DNA of 64,000 nt from Oryzias latipes (taxonomy: Eukaryota > Chordata > Actinopteri > Beloniformes > Adrianichthyidae): contig NC_019875.2 in assembly GCF_002234675.1 (NCBI RefSeq), positions 26,967,818-27,031,817 on the forward strand. Reading direction: 5' to 3'. This document shows positions 14,325 to 34,054 of the stretch, piece by piece (position 1 is the first letter of the stretch; every line of letters starts with the position of its first letter). Position numbers and translations under genes: made by a program. The notes below the pieces were generated by a model that did not search any database, had not been told where the DNA came from, and saw only the letters and a program-made list of their open reading frames with translations.

Positions 14325-15116
14325 AGACATATACCGCAATGAAAGTTGTGTTTTTTGTGTTTTTAACATGTTCTTGTGTCATTTTTCTCCAAGTTACTCA
14401 AATTGTTGTGAATCAGGAGCAGATGAAAAACTGACATTTAGAAAAGAGCGTATGTGACGAAAAAATACGCTATCCACTCCATTTTGATCCGTCCACTTGC
14501 AGACAATTAGACCCATTGCCATCTTTGTTTTGTGTATGTTTATTTTTTTATGAAGCCAATCGAGATTTGGGCTATACAAATAAAATTGAAAATTGAAATT
14601 GAATTGAAATTGAATTTTTCTTAGCTAGCATCTGGCTCAAAACTGTACAAATGGGCAGCTCCAATTTTGCTCGTCATTTTTGTTCCACTGGTGTCAGGAG
14701 GTTGGGGGTGTGAGGGGTAGTAAGCTAGCAGGAATGCGTGTAAACTCCTGCTGCTCTGCAGAAATTATGTTCTAAACCACAACACAGGTTTTGTTATTTT
14801 GGCTAAAAAGAGCATAATTGCAGGACCACTGGGAATGTTTTTTAACTTAGCATTTATGTATTTTATGGTTTATCATTTGCATATTTTTACCCTTTTATTA
14901 AAGGGTATATATTTATATTTTGATATATACAGTGCCTCCCTTGAGGTATTAGCTACAGTGTTGTCTACTATTTCATGTTTGCCTTTTATTGTTACTACTT
15001 TTAGTCTGCTGTGTTATTAACTTTGAATTATTTTAACCTATGTGTATATTTGTATTTTATGTCAAGGTGTGCTATAAAAATAATGTGATTTATCAAAAGA
15101 TAATCGGAGTGGGTCT
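14325..15116. mobile_element. AGACCCACTC-family DNA element, degenerate copy with nested DNA
   Basis: The right end reads ATAATCGGAGTGGGTCT (to 15116), the inverse of the AGACCCACTC terminus of the copies at 39450-40011 and 43718-44028. Internal phrases shared with 43718-44028 include TTGTGAATCAGGAGCAGAT, CTCTGCAGAAA and ACCACTGGGAA/ACCAGTGGGAA. The left end is too decayed to place exactly. About 250 bp of AT-rich DNA (14840-15090) has no counterpart in the other copies. Around 14570-14620 there is an AAATTGAA-type simple tail like those ending many fish retroposons, suggesting a nested insertion. Non-autonomous; no transposase seen. Confidence 0.55.
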
Positions 15117-15379
15117 TTAATGTTTAAACGACTGTAGGGTAAATAAAAATTTGTATTCCTATCAGAGCAAAATAAATAAATAAAATTTAGATTTATCCTG
15201 GTGAGAATTTGGCTAATAGTTAATCCTCTGATTATTTGCATTACTGTTTTTGTCCCAGCCATACCTTACACTTAATGGAAATTTGTCCATCCAGTCCAAA
15301 TTTGTTTTGTGAATTTGGAGAGAAGAAAAGAAAAATGTCTTTCTTGTCCCCCTAATGCAGACCATAAAGTCTGTATGTT

Positions 15380-15970
15380 TTTACAGTGGACTCTGGCAGG
15401 GATGTGCTTTGGCATCGTTTCTGTTTATACATTTTGTGGACAGAATTTTCATGTGCCGAAGAAAATTTTAAATTTTTCATCTCTGCTTTTGCAGATGATT
15501 TTCTGTTAGACCTTCAGTGCACTGTATACTGGACCTCCAGGGTGGAGGTAATGGTTCTTAAACCAAAAAGGTGGATTTCTCCACATAGACATAGATGTAG
15601 GACTCTTGCCCCATGTAGAGAAGTTCTAGTCTTTTCCATAAGTGAGGGAAGGATAGAGCATGAGATTGACAATTAGATAGGTGCAGCGGCAGCAGTAATG
15701 CGGTCGCTGTATTGATCTGTTGTAGTGAAAATGGAGCTGAGGCGAATGGCAAAGCTCTCAATTTACTGGCCAACATTCCTGCTCTCATCTTTGGTCACAA
15801 GCTTTGTATCATGGCCGAAGGAACCAGATCCCATTTGCAGACGTCTGAAATAAGTTTCTTATGCAGGGTAGTTGATCGCACCCTTAGAGATCAGATGAAG
15901 AGCTCAACCATCCAGGAGGAGCTCAAACTCAACACATTTTTGTGAAGAGGAACGTTTGGACATCTCTGCT
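15380..15970 (+). mobile_element. Degenerate non-LTR retrotransposon (LINE) 3' fragment
   Basis: Plus-strand translation shows a decayed reverse-transcriptase C-terminal region. A FADD box (SAFADDFLLDL, near 15478-15510) sits at the catalytic YADD position. Further on come SEGRIEHEID (about 15643-15673) and then FGHKLCIMAEGTRSHLQTSE and [10 protein letters not shown] (about 15790-15905). These match the layout of fish Rex/RTE-like LINEs, where YGHELWVMTE and SLRDRVRSS are usual. Frame changes between segments mean it cannot encode an active protein. It runs directly into an ATGG tail (15971-16098), as these LINEs typically do. The precise clade is not resolved. Confidence 0.75.
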
Positions 15971-16098
15971 AGATGGATGGATGGATGGATGGATGGATGG
16001 ATGGATGGATGGATGGATGGATGGATGGATGGATGGATGGATGGATGGATGGATGGATGGATGGATGGATGGATGGATGGATGGATGGATGGATGGAC
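15971..16098 (+). repeat. (ATGG)n microsatellite, LINE tail
   Basis: About 31 near-perfect copies of a GATG/ATGG tetranucleotide. The position immediately 3' of the LINE relic indicates that it grew from that element's 3' tail rather than arising independently. Confidence 0.95.
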
Positions 16099-16980
16099 GG
16101 TTTGATGGATTTTATACTATATTCCTTTGATTAAAAGAAGTTATAAATCAAGAACTTATGGATACTTTTGTGCATCCTTTCAAAACTAGCAAGCAATGTT
16201 GGCACAGACGCTAAACACCAAATTACAAAAATGTTTTCTATGCCTAAAAATCCTAAATCTTTATTCTTCAAACAATGCGAAACAATTAAAAAAAACTAGC
16301 ACATTTTTAAAAAGAGATGGTTGCTGTGTCCTAATACCACACATCTGTAATTCAAGTAATAGTAACATTGACAATCTTAGTTTTTTGTTGTTGTTTTTTT
16401 TATAATTGGGATCATGCCCAAACTTAACCTTTGGAAATTTTGGAGAGAAAAAAAAGAAAAGAAAAAGAAAAAAAAGTACAGGATTGGAAATCAGAGAGGA
16501 AAATTATTTACTGATGGCATATATGTAGTTTTTTGTTAATTTTAAATTAACATCTAAAAGTTGGATGGCTTTTGGTGTTAATGTGTTTATTCTAATGATT
16601 ATCTTAATAAAAAGTAATGATTTCTTCATTTGCAGAAGTATATTTGCTTTCGTAACAGCAATTTAGTAATTACTGTAACTCAGAAATTACATTGTTGATA
16701 TATTCTCTAAAATAATAATAGCAGGTTTACAATTCCTGAGAAAATGCATATGTGAGTTAAAAAAAAAAGCTAAAACAATTTCAAAAAAATAATCGAACCA
16801 ATTACCTAGTGGTGCATTAGCTAAATAACTTGAAAAATGATCAAAAATTGAAATCAGATATTTAATTCTAAATAAATAAATAAATAGCTTTATTTTTGCT
16901 TTTTTTTTTTTGTTTTTTTTAGTTTTTTAAAGTTAGTAAAATCAACGAAATATTTGGGCTTCTTTTATTTTGCTAAAAGC
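16099..16980. other. AT-rich spacer upstream of efcab14
   Basis: Low-complexity A/T-rich DNA with poly-A and poly-T tracts (16444-16478 and 16898-16928). No gene, RNA or recognised repeat was found. Confidence 0.6.
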
Positions 16981-16984
16981 TTTG

Positions 16985-17532
16985 GCAGGAAGTGACATCA
17001 TTCTCATCGGTCCAATCAGCTGTGAAGTTACTCGGACTCCGCCACAACAAAACAAGCGTCAAGATAATCCCTGAAAACATTACTACATGATTTGCGAGAG
17101 TTTATTGTGAGGACTTTTTAAATTACTCTTTATCTGTATCTTAAGTTTTTTCCCCAAAAAGAATTAGGGACTTTTGTTTAAAAATTCAACTCAAGTAGAG
17201 ACGATTTGAGGGCTCAGCAGCCACTAGCAAACGTTAGCATCATTAGAAGCAGTCCGGATAAAAGTTCACTTTAAAATAAATTGTAGGACTTTATTATACT
17301 GTAGACAAAATTGCATGATATTGAAAGCCGTTTTGGGTATACATCGGTAAAGTAGTGAAATTTCAGATCTGATGTATTTACCTTTATTGGTTCATTTCCG
17401 TAAAATTCAAGCTAGCCAATCCAAGGTAGCTTAGCTGGTCCGTGAACGACAACAGCCACCAAACTGGAACACACATTGGACTTAGTTGGGTTCAAATCGG
17501 GTCCGGCAGGTTCGCTGACCCCTCAGAAAAAG
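16985..17532 (+). promoter_or_regulatory. efcab14 promoter / 5' leader region
   Basis: Upstream of the efcab14 start, GGAAGTGACATCA (16988-17000) is a composite ETS/CRE-type core-promoter word. A CCAAT box follows at 17012-17016 in a less AT-rich stretch. No TATA box stands out, consistent with a housekeeping-type promoter. The transcription start is not determinable and a non-coding first exon is possible. Confidence 0.5.
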
Positions 17533-25567
<8,035 letters not shown>

Positions 25568-26602
25568 GCACACATTCTATCAGCAGTGAACAGTATTGAA
25601 ACCCAGACAGGTCTGGAGGGCTGCAAGTTTTTTTTTCTGAAGTTGCTGCATTTTATTTTGTGAATTGGATTTTTGTCATGCTGAATGGGGGGGGGGCAGT
25701 GCTGATCTGCTCAATCCTTCTATCCTAAGTTCCATTTTATCTTTTCATCCACCACAAAACATTACCAAATATTTAACTGTAGTGTTAGGAAGTCATGTCT
25801 GCTTCTTGTTTAATCGAATTCTGCTTATTTTTAGAGATGCCTGGAGTCCATTTTTCCACCTTCAGTGTCCGACTTTTATCCATGTACTCCTGTTTTTGTC
25901 ATCTGGATGTAATGATTTAGTGTTTTTCTATAGTAGGATAGAACATAACTGCCAGTTTATGGAGATGCTCCTCACCTATTCACACAACTATGCGGTCCTG
26001 CTAACCTGAATCTTTAGATCTGTATTTTGAATGTTTACAAATGACTACTAGAAACACAGTTTTTGTCAGACCTCTGGTGTTTTTATACCTTTTCCTTGTT
26101 GATCTTAAATATGAACTTTTATGCTCTTTCTTAAGATGTGACATGCATATTTTCCTAAGTTACAACTGGGATCAAGTATTTAGTCTGCGTCCTTCTCTTT
26201 GTACTTTTTCCTGTTTCATATTTGAAGGGCTATACTCGCTTTGAATCTTTGAGGTGCATCCGTGTGAGGCAGATTAAGCAATAAAAATGTAGTTTAGGCA
26301 GAAAGCACACCTAACTTGCAGTAACAGGTAGTATAAGAAGCACTGACCATCACCTGTTAGGCGTTTGAATACAAAACTATCCTGGTTCCTTTTGAGCTTT
26401 GTAAAAATGTATATTCCCTTGTAAAATGAGTTAAATTGAAAGTTTAATCATTTGTATTTTACTTTGCATGTTGCTTCTTGTGTGACATGAAACATTTGGA
26501 AATTTTAAAGTGTGTAATGTTTTTTCCGTGATAACTGACGAGTTCATGCTGCTACTGTACATGGGAGATTTTATGAATGTTTTGTGTTTGAGCACCAATA
26601 AA
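25568..26602 (+). other. efcab14 3' UTR with polyadenylation signals
   Basis: Sequence after the efcab14 stop contains AATAAA at 26280-26285 and again at 26597-26602. Either could end the transcript. The second would leave only about 230 bp to the stop codon of convergent znf830, so overlapping 3' ends are possible. Confidence 0.5.
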
Positions 26603-26829
26603 AGAATGTTTAAGGTTTGTTTTTGGTCGCAATAGTTTTGACAAAAGACAGAGAAAACGCTGTTCTCCTTTGAATAATCCATTTTACTTGTGATTTGCAG
26701 TTTTCAAAACCCATTCTAGACCGGACAAAAAGGAAAGTTAGTTATAAATCTCTTGAGTTGACAGCATTTTTTGTACAAAATAATTGTTTTGAGTTGAGTT
26801 GGACACAAGAAGTGATGCATTTATGAAAC

Positions 26830-27804
26830 TCAAGCAAGAGCCCCTTTGGCCCTCCAGTCCTGGGTCAAAAGTCCCAACAATTCCTCTTCATCATCCTCAT
26901 CGTCTACGTCTTCCTGTATTTCTTTTGGTTTGTCTTTTTTGGGCAGAGCTTTGCTTTTCACAGCATCTCTCTTGTCCCGCAGCAGTTCCACCCTTTTGTA
27001 ACACTCGATTTGCTCGTCGATCTCGTCTATCTGGCGCTCCAGACGCCCCTCTTCATCGTCCTCCGCAACGATGGCCTCGGATTTTGTGTTCACTTGGCGA
27101 ATTTCTTTCTGGAATTCTTCCCACTCTTTGTCCATATGATCCTTGGGAGCATCCACATTGCGCACTTTGGCATCCCTTACTGGGTCGTCGAAGAAGCCCT
27201 CGGGCAGCACCTCCGATGTGTTTTCTTTCTTCTCGGGGGGCTTTTCCTTCGTTTCGGCTTTCAGGACGGATCCGGAGTGAGAGATGGCGGGTGTGGATGG
27301 GATGGAACTGTCAAAGAAGTCGGCTGGAAGGCCTCCGTCCGCTCCCTGAGCAGGTGCCTCAGACTCAGCGTTGGCATCCTCGTCGTCATAAACACCGGCT
27401 AGCAGACTCAGACCCGCAGACTGTTGGGTGGTGAGAGGTTTCTCAGAAGCATCGGATGTAGACTGACTTGCAACCGACGCGGGCTTCGCCTTTTTTGCGG
27501 TAACTGCTTCGGTGTCAGGGGCTTTTCTCTTCGGTGTTTGACTCGGCGCTGGTGTCGTTTTTGCTCCTTTTAGCTCTGCAACGTTATCCTTGTGTTGTTT
27601 ACCGAGGACATGAGCCGGCCACAGTAGATCGGACTTCACCTGCACACTACAGAGCGTGCAGCTCAGATGTCCCAGACTGTTGTATTTGGCGAACGGAGAC
27701 TCCACGCGCTTCTTGTCAGCGGTTTGTCTTTGTTTCTCCCTCATCAACCGCCGGAGTTCTTCTTGATTTACCACCTTTTTCCCCTTTTTTGAAGTCGCCA
27801 TCAT
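26830..27804 (-). CDS. znf830: Zinc finger protein 830, intronless
   Basis: One continuous 324-codon frame. The N-terminal block [16 protein letters not shown] followed by [15 protein letters not shown] is the ZNF830 (CCDC16/Omcg1) signature. A single C2H2-type finger uses C49, C52, H65 and H71 with the C-x2-C-x12-H-x5-H spacing of RNA- or U1-like fingers. The C-terminus has the family blocks [24 protein letters not shown] and [20 protein letters not shown], a coiled coil, an acidic tail and final [13 protein letters not shown]. Family knowledge: nuclear, linked to pre-mRNA processing, genome stability and early embryo survival. Two ATGs occur in tandem (27804, 27801); the first is used here. 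It is convergent with efcab14 and divergent from ankrd13c, 533 bp away. Confidence 0.95.
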   Translation of the reverse strand: MMATSKKGKKVVNQEELRRLMREKQRQTADKKRVESPFAKYNSLGHLSCTLCSVQVKSDLLWPAHVLGKQHKDNVAELKGAKTTPAPSQTPKRKAPDTEAVTAKKAKPASVASQSTSDASEKPLTTQQSAGLSLLAGVYDDEDANAESEAPAQGADGGLPADFFDSSIPSTPAISHSGSVLKAETKEKPPEKKENTSEVLPEGFFDDPVRDAKVRNVDAPKDHMDKEWEEFQKEIRQVNTKSEAIVAEDDEEGRLERQIDEIDEQIECYKRVELLRDKRDAVKSKALPKKDKPKEIQEDVDDEDDEEELLGLLTQDWRAKGALA

Positions 27805-28337
27805 AAGAGTTTGTTGTTAGCCAGCGAGCTACTAGCTAATCAGCAACAGCCCGTCTCATTAAAATGACGTAGCACCGTCGTTCGTTTGAACTACCGTGAA
27901 ATCTCGCGATACGAGAGAACCTAGCATGAGCTGTAGCCGTCCGTTTATTCCTGCAAACGCTCATAATTCGCAGCCGCCGTAATTTTTCAAAAGTAAGTAC
28001 AAAAGATGATACAAGGAAAAACGATGTAGCTTTCTGCGTTGTTTTTGTTTATTTACAGTGTTCTTTTATGTTCAGCATCAATTTCAGTATCATAGCCGCA
28101 CCCATCATAATCATACAGTATTTTTTTTATTGTGACTTAGCAAGCTAACCGGAAAGCCACCGTCTAACGTTTAGAAATAATTTTAAATGACAAAAATATA
28201 TAGTTAACTTGAAAGTATTGGCGGTTTATTTGATTTCACTTTTTATTTAATTCGCTAATGCTGCTTTGCGGACAAATTAACGTCACCGATACACCGTCGA
28301 GTTCAAGGCTAGCAATCCCCCGTTCTTCATCATCATC
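27805..28337. promoter_or_regulatory. Bidirectional promoter between znf830 and ankrd13c
   Basis: The 533 bp between the divergent start codons has CpG-containing, less AT-rich sequence near znf830. It contains TCTCGCGA (27902-27909), the core of the TCTCGCGAGA element known from bidirectional and housekeeping promoters. The znf830 start itself lies in an ATGATGGCGAC context resembling a YY1 site. No TATA box is obvious. Both genes are broadly expressed types, fitting a shared promoter. Confidence 0.65.
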
Positions 28338-31300
28338 ATGACAGGTGAAAAACTACGGTCAGTGCGGAAAGACCACAACAGCAAGCTTAACAAAAATGAA
28401 GAGATAAGGGACATTTATGACGAAACCTCTAACGAAACCAACCCTAAAGGTACCAGCAACAATTTCAAGATAAATAAGGCTCTCCAGAAATCCATCGAAA
28501 GCTCGTTGCTGAAGCAGCATCAGCATCTCAATGCAAACAACATCAACGACAACGCATGCGTTGATAAAAACAAGAATCCTATTATCCTGACCAACGAGGA
28601 ATTGCAGTTTCCTGTGCACGAGTGCGTGTTCAAAGGAGACGTGCGTCGACTCTCCTCCCTCATTAGGACACACAGCATCATTCAGAAGGATGTGCATGGT
28701 AGGTTTTAATATACTTAATTCCTATTCATGTTTATCCTTAGTTTTGTTTTTAAATGCAATCTTTTGTGTCTATTAAAAAAGGGAAAATTGTCTGTCTTTT
28801 CAGGAAACACACCTCTTCACCTGGCTGTGATGATGGGACATAAAGGTAAGCTTGAATAACAATAGCAGAAATTATTTGGAGCCTTTTCCCTTTACCCTGG
28901 TAATCTGTCAATCTAATTCCAGAGGATTATGTTATAAAAAAAAATCTAGTTAATTATTTATAGTGGTGTAACAACTCATTTTAACAATGATTTGATTGAT
29001 TTCATAATTTGTGGCTGGGGTTACAATTTATTGATATTGTTTCAGTTTGAAGGATCCAGTTTGATCCGATTCATTGACACCAAATCGACCGAGAACATCT
29101 ATAACCAAAAATGTGGCATAATGTTGTGGTCACATGTCTTTGCAAAGTTCAAAGTGTTTCCACACATTGGACTGGAATGATGGCTTGATCATTTTTTGCT
29201 GCCATCACATGTGCTGTGATGCACTTGGTCATTTTTACGTTCTAGTAAAACAAACCTACAGTGCCTCCATCCAACATGGATTTTAATTGACTACATTTAA
29301 TTTGAAACGATTATATAATGGTATGCATCAATTTGATTTTTTGAATCAAACGCATATTCTGACAATAGGAAAATAACTTCTTCCATAGTAAAAATGCATT
29401 TATAGCACCCTAAAAATGGCTTTGTATTGCCTAAAAAACCTTGTAAATGTCCCAAGTAAAAATATGGTTCTTTAAAAACACCTCCCCCTACTGTGTCAGT
29501 TCAACTTTACTCACTGGTTTCCTTTATTTGTAATCTTTCAGAGTGTGCTCTCCTTCTCCTGGCCCATAATGCACCTGTGAAAGTAAAGAACGCACAGGGA
29601 TGGAGTCCTCTGGCGGAAGCTATCAGCTATGGTGACAGGCAGATGAGTAAGCAATCAGAACAAACCAAGTCCTCCTTCTATTCTATCTGTATAATTATTT
29701 AACAGATTCAGCCCGATTTGTTTTTTCTGTTATGTTTTGTTTGGAAAATGTTACATTTTTCTACATTTTTTAGCATTTTAGTTGTTGAAAGTTAAATCAT
29801 ATGTTCTAAAATGTTCTATTTTGCTGACAAACTCTTTTAGAAGGAAACAGCCTGTAAATGTTGAACCTACTGCTTGAGTCAAAGGTAAAACTATTAGTGT
29901 TCAGAGGACATTTCTATGACTGATCAACTAGCAGCTGCCGTGTGGGTTCAACTCGAAAGCTGAAGGTCGGGATTTTCCACGAACTCGCCATCCAGATGAT
30001 CTGGATATCAGCATCTGCCACAGCTTATGATATTAAAAAGAGCTTAGCTTATAAGATCTTTACTGCTCCACATCAGAATAGGACTTCTTTAAATTCAGTG
30101 CAGCCCCATTTTTGAACCAACTTAATAAAAAAAGTCAGTTTTTAAAGAAAAAGCTCCCTCTTTTTTCATTTCTCAGGGTCTCTAGTGTAGTAAATCAATG
30201 AGCGTGACCTCTGGTACCCTGCGCTTCGGTTATCTTTGCATGTCATGACAGACTGGTCAGGGAGAGGGACTCGGGAGCTTTGAGGAGGTCACAGCTTAGA
30301 GAAGCAGGTGGAAAAGGAGCTGACTACATTCAAATGTTCAGCAAGGACACTGAAAGTCAAACTCCACTGACACAGCAGGGTGTTTGGACTTTAACCTAAA
30401 TAGCATCAACAGCAGGTACCGTTCAGTTAAAGCAAGGTTTGCTCTAGAAAGCACACCTTTGTTTTCTTCTCCTAGCAGTTCTCAAAACTCTGCAATCTTG
30501 TCATCTGTCATCGCCTGGGCGCCTTGTGTCAGCAGCTCAGTTGCTGTTTGTATGTGTGTGAAACTATTACATCCTGGAGCCTTGTCAGCACTGCCCCTCT
30601 TAGCCACATCCATCCTCATTGCAGCATTTCTGAGATTACTGGGATATACTCAGAAGTGCTGACTTGGTTCATCTGGTCTATCATTGAAGGGTCACTGGTT
30701 AGCTCTTTCTTATTTATATATAGAGAGATGGGACTTTTGAACCAGTTATTCCCATCTGCTGATTCAGTCATTGCCGGACTTTGTGCCAATATATTACATT
30801 TGATTTGATTAACCCTTGTGCTATCTTAGATGACCCCACCCTTCCATTGACGTGTTCTCCCTACCATGACAAAGGTGGATAAAGGTGGAAGATTTCATGT
30901 AATCCATGGACACCAGTGAAGATCACAAATCATTGAAGAAAAAAGGTTCAGCGCACTGTAGTGGGTCTAGATGACCCAACTCCCAACATTAAAGTGCCTA
31001 GGATAGCACAAGGGTTACAAATGATTTCATCTTTTCTTAGGTGATTACCTATGATGACATAGTGGTAAATAATTTGTTTGTGTTTAGACCACAGAAAAAT
31101 TGTGAACAGTGAAGTTTTAATTTGGTAAAAATTCTACACTAAAACCTAAATTTAACAAGAGAATTTCTGTATGAATTTCCATGACCTTGATTTTGTTTGT
31201 ATTGTTCTTTCAGTAGGATCTTTGTCAATCAGTCGTTCCCGTTTATTTTAAACACTCATGATGGGGCTGAAAGTTTGATTCTGCGCTAAGTCATTTTTGT

Positions 31301-34001
31301 TGCCATTTCCAGTTACTGCAGTGCTGAGGAAGTTAAAGCAGCAGTCCAGGGAGAGTGTGGAAGATAAGCGGCCAAAATTACTGAAAGCTCTCAGAGAGGT
31401 GAGTGTTTCTGTTCTGGCTGGAGCTTCATGTATTAACCTGCATCACAGAAATCTGACTGCTGACATTAAACAAAATACATTTAGCATTTTTATCACTTTT
31501 TTTCCAGCTTGGTGACTTTTATCTGGAGCTTCATTGGGACTTTCAGAGTTGGGGTGAGTTTATATTTTATTTTATTTCATTAGTATTAAGTTCTCATACT
31601 ATACTGCATATACATTTTTAAGACTCAGTTTGATCAGTTAACAAGATGAACAAAACTAGCAATAAAGATTGTAAGTTCTCTTGTAATTAGCAATGTTTTT
31701 TGTCCTATTTTTCTTCCACAAACTAATGTATCCAATTCTTGTCTGTTGTAGTCCCTCTGCTGTCCCGGATGCTGCCATCAGATGCCTGTAAAATCTACAA
31801 GCAGGGCATTAATATCAGGTTAGACGCCAACCAGATAAAGACCAGCGTACCTGTGGGACACTTCAGAAAAGAGTTGATATCCAGGCCAAGAACTTCTTTT
31901 AGATCTAAAAAGTAGGACGTAACAAACTTTACATTCTGAGTTGGTTCTCCTCTTTCCTGATTTAGACTTGACACCACCCTCGTAGATTTTAATGACATGA
32001 AGTGCCAGCGTGGAGATCTGAGCTTCATTTTCAACGGCGATGCTGTACCTTCTCAGTCCTTTGTGGTTTTGGACAACAAAGCAAACGTTTACCAAAGAGT
32101 ACACCATGAGGTCAGTGGATGGCACAACCCCACCAGAGCACATTCTGTGGCTTTCACGAGTGATTCCAACATTTTTGTTTCCCACAAGGAGTCGGAGATG
32201 GAAACTGAGGAGGAGGTGGACATTTTGATGAGCAGTGACGTCTACTCTGCAACCCTGTCAACCAAGTCCATCACTTTCTCTCGCAGTCAGATTGGCTGGC
32301 TGTTCAGAGAGGACAAAACGGTAAAGCTGGTGCTGACACCCCCCTGAGCAGATTTAGCATCTTTAAAACGCACAAATGCAAAGATAAAAAGAAATCCTCT
32401 TTTTCTGAGAACAAACCCTCCTCATTTAACCACCATTTTAGAGTTTCATCCTCAAGTGTTATTTTAGACGCCAGCTTTTACCGTCTGTTTTCGCAGGAGA
32501 GGGTGGGAAACTTCCTGGCTGACTTCTATTCAGTGAACGGCCTGGTGCTGGAGTCCAGAAAGCGACGAGAACATTTAAGCGAGGAGGACATATTGAGGAA
32601 CAAAGCCATCATGGAGAGTTTGAGTAAAGGAGGCGGCATCAGTGAACAGAACTTTGAGGTGCTTCTTCTGTTTCCCTGCGACAGACCATGTTGTTGCTCA
32701 TGGCGCTGAATCTTGTTTTGCTTCTATCGTCAGCCTGTGAGGAGGAAGTCCCTCACAGCTCCAACCCCCAACACCATTTCTTGGGAAGAGTACATAACGG
32801 CAGAGCACGGAAAGTGAGGCGCTTGTGTTTTTCTGTGATTGCATTAGCTCCACATAATTGACCTGTTTTTTCATGAGATCTACAAGGTAATTTCTGTAAG
32901 TGCTTTGGGTGTAATCTCCCTCTTTATGTCGTGTGTGTGTGTGTGCGCGTGTGTGCATGTGTTCTCCCATCTGAAGGCCTCCTCATCTGGGTCGGGAACT
33001 TGTGTGTAAGGAGAGCAAGAAGAACTTCAAAGCCACCGTAGCCATGAGTCAGGATTTTCCTTTAGGCATTGAATCGTAAGCACTTCCTTCCGCCTTAAAT
33101 CACTGCAAAGGTAGTGTGTGTTTGATCCTGCACACATACACTTTTAATAAAAAAAAAATCACTTAATAATATATGGGAGTTATTATAGATTATGCCTGGT
33201 ATGTTAAAAATACGGACTTATTTCTTTAAGTGTCTCTGAGACAGATTATTACACGTTTTGCTGACCTGGATTCTTTTTTACATTTTATCTCTCACAGTTA
33301 GTGGAACCTCGTTTACTGCAGGAATGACGTTTTAATAGGAACCTGCAATAAATAGGTGAAATCTGACTATTCCTCTTTATTTACAGTTTTTACACTTAGT
33401 TTTAAGAAAAAACTCGCGATCTAATATTTACGTCTATTTGGCAAACTGAACACATTCTCTCCAGGGAGACGCCATGCAGAGATTGAGTGGCCACGTCTGC
33501 AGCCAATCAGGATGCAGAAAAAATCCACCGTAAAGGATTTGAATTAAAAAGCTCACAAATTTGCCTCAAATAAATCACAGAGACGACGGAAGATGAACCG
33601 AGATATTGCGATGGTCACTGTAACTTTGAGAAACATTACAAATGTCTCCGTAAAGCTGCAGGACAACTACAAAAATACAAAATATGAAGATGAAATGAGC
33701 CTATTAATGATTTAAAAAATATATCCGTTTAACAGTAAATGAACTTTAAAAGCACAGGATGTTTTTAAATTAAACTTTTCCCTACAGTTGAAAACTGTTA
33801 AAAAAATGTTAATTTCCAACAATTTTATCCCAAAGATGAAATATTGTCAAATGTGTATTATAGAAAGGAAGCTTTATTATTTCTTTATTATTAGTCAAAT
33901 TATCTTTGCATTAAATCCTCAATATTTCAGTTTATCCCATTGAGATTAAGCTCCTCTTTTTCCGAGAGAAACGGGGTGCTTCCAAAGGAATGCCCCAGCA
34001 A

Positions 34002-34054
<53 letters not shown>

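Noticed and set aside
15942-16130. Frame with repeated WMDG
   Set aside because: Translation of the ATGG microsatellite.
17476-17532. Upstream extension of efcab14 by 19 codons
   Set aside because: The frame there begins with TTG, not ATG. The ATG at 17533 matches the family start MKKRKELNALIGL.
26799-27434. 211-codon plus-strand frame
   Set aside because: Antisense shadow of znf830, whose minus-strand frame has a clear zinc finger and family motifs.
32111-32188. Treating this as coding exon sequence joining ankrd13c exons 7 and 8
   Set aside because: Although open, it has good GT-AG borders, and removal restores the exact conserved VHHE-ESEMETEEEVD junction.
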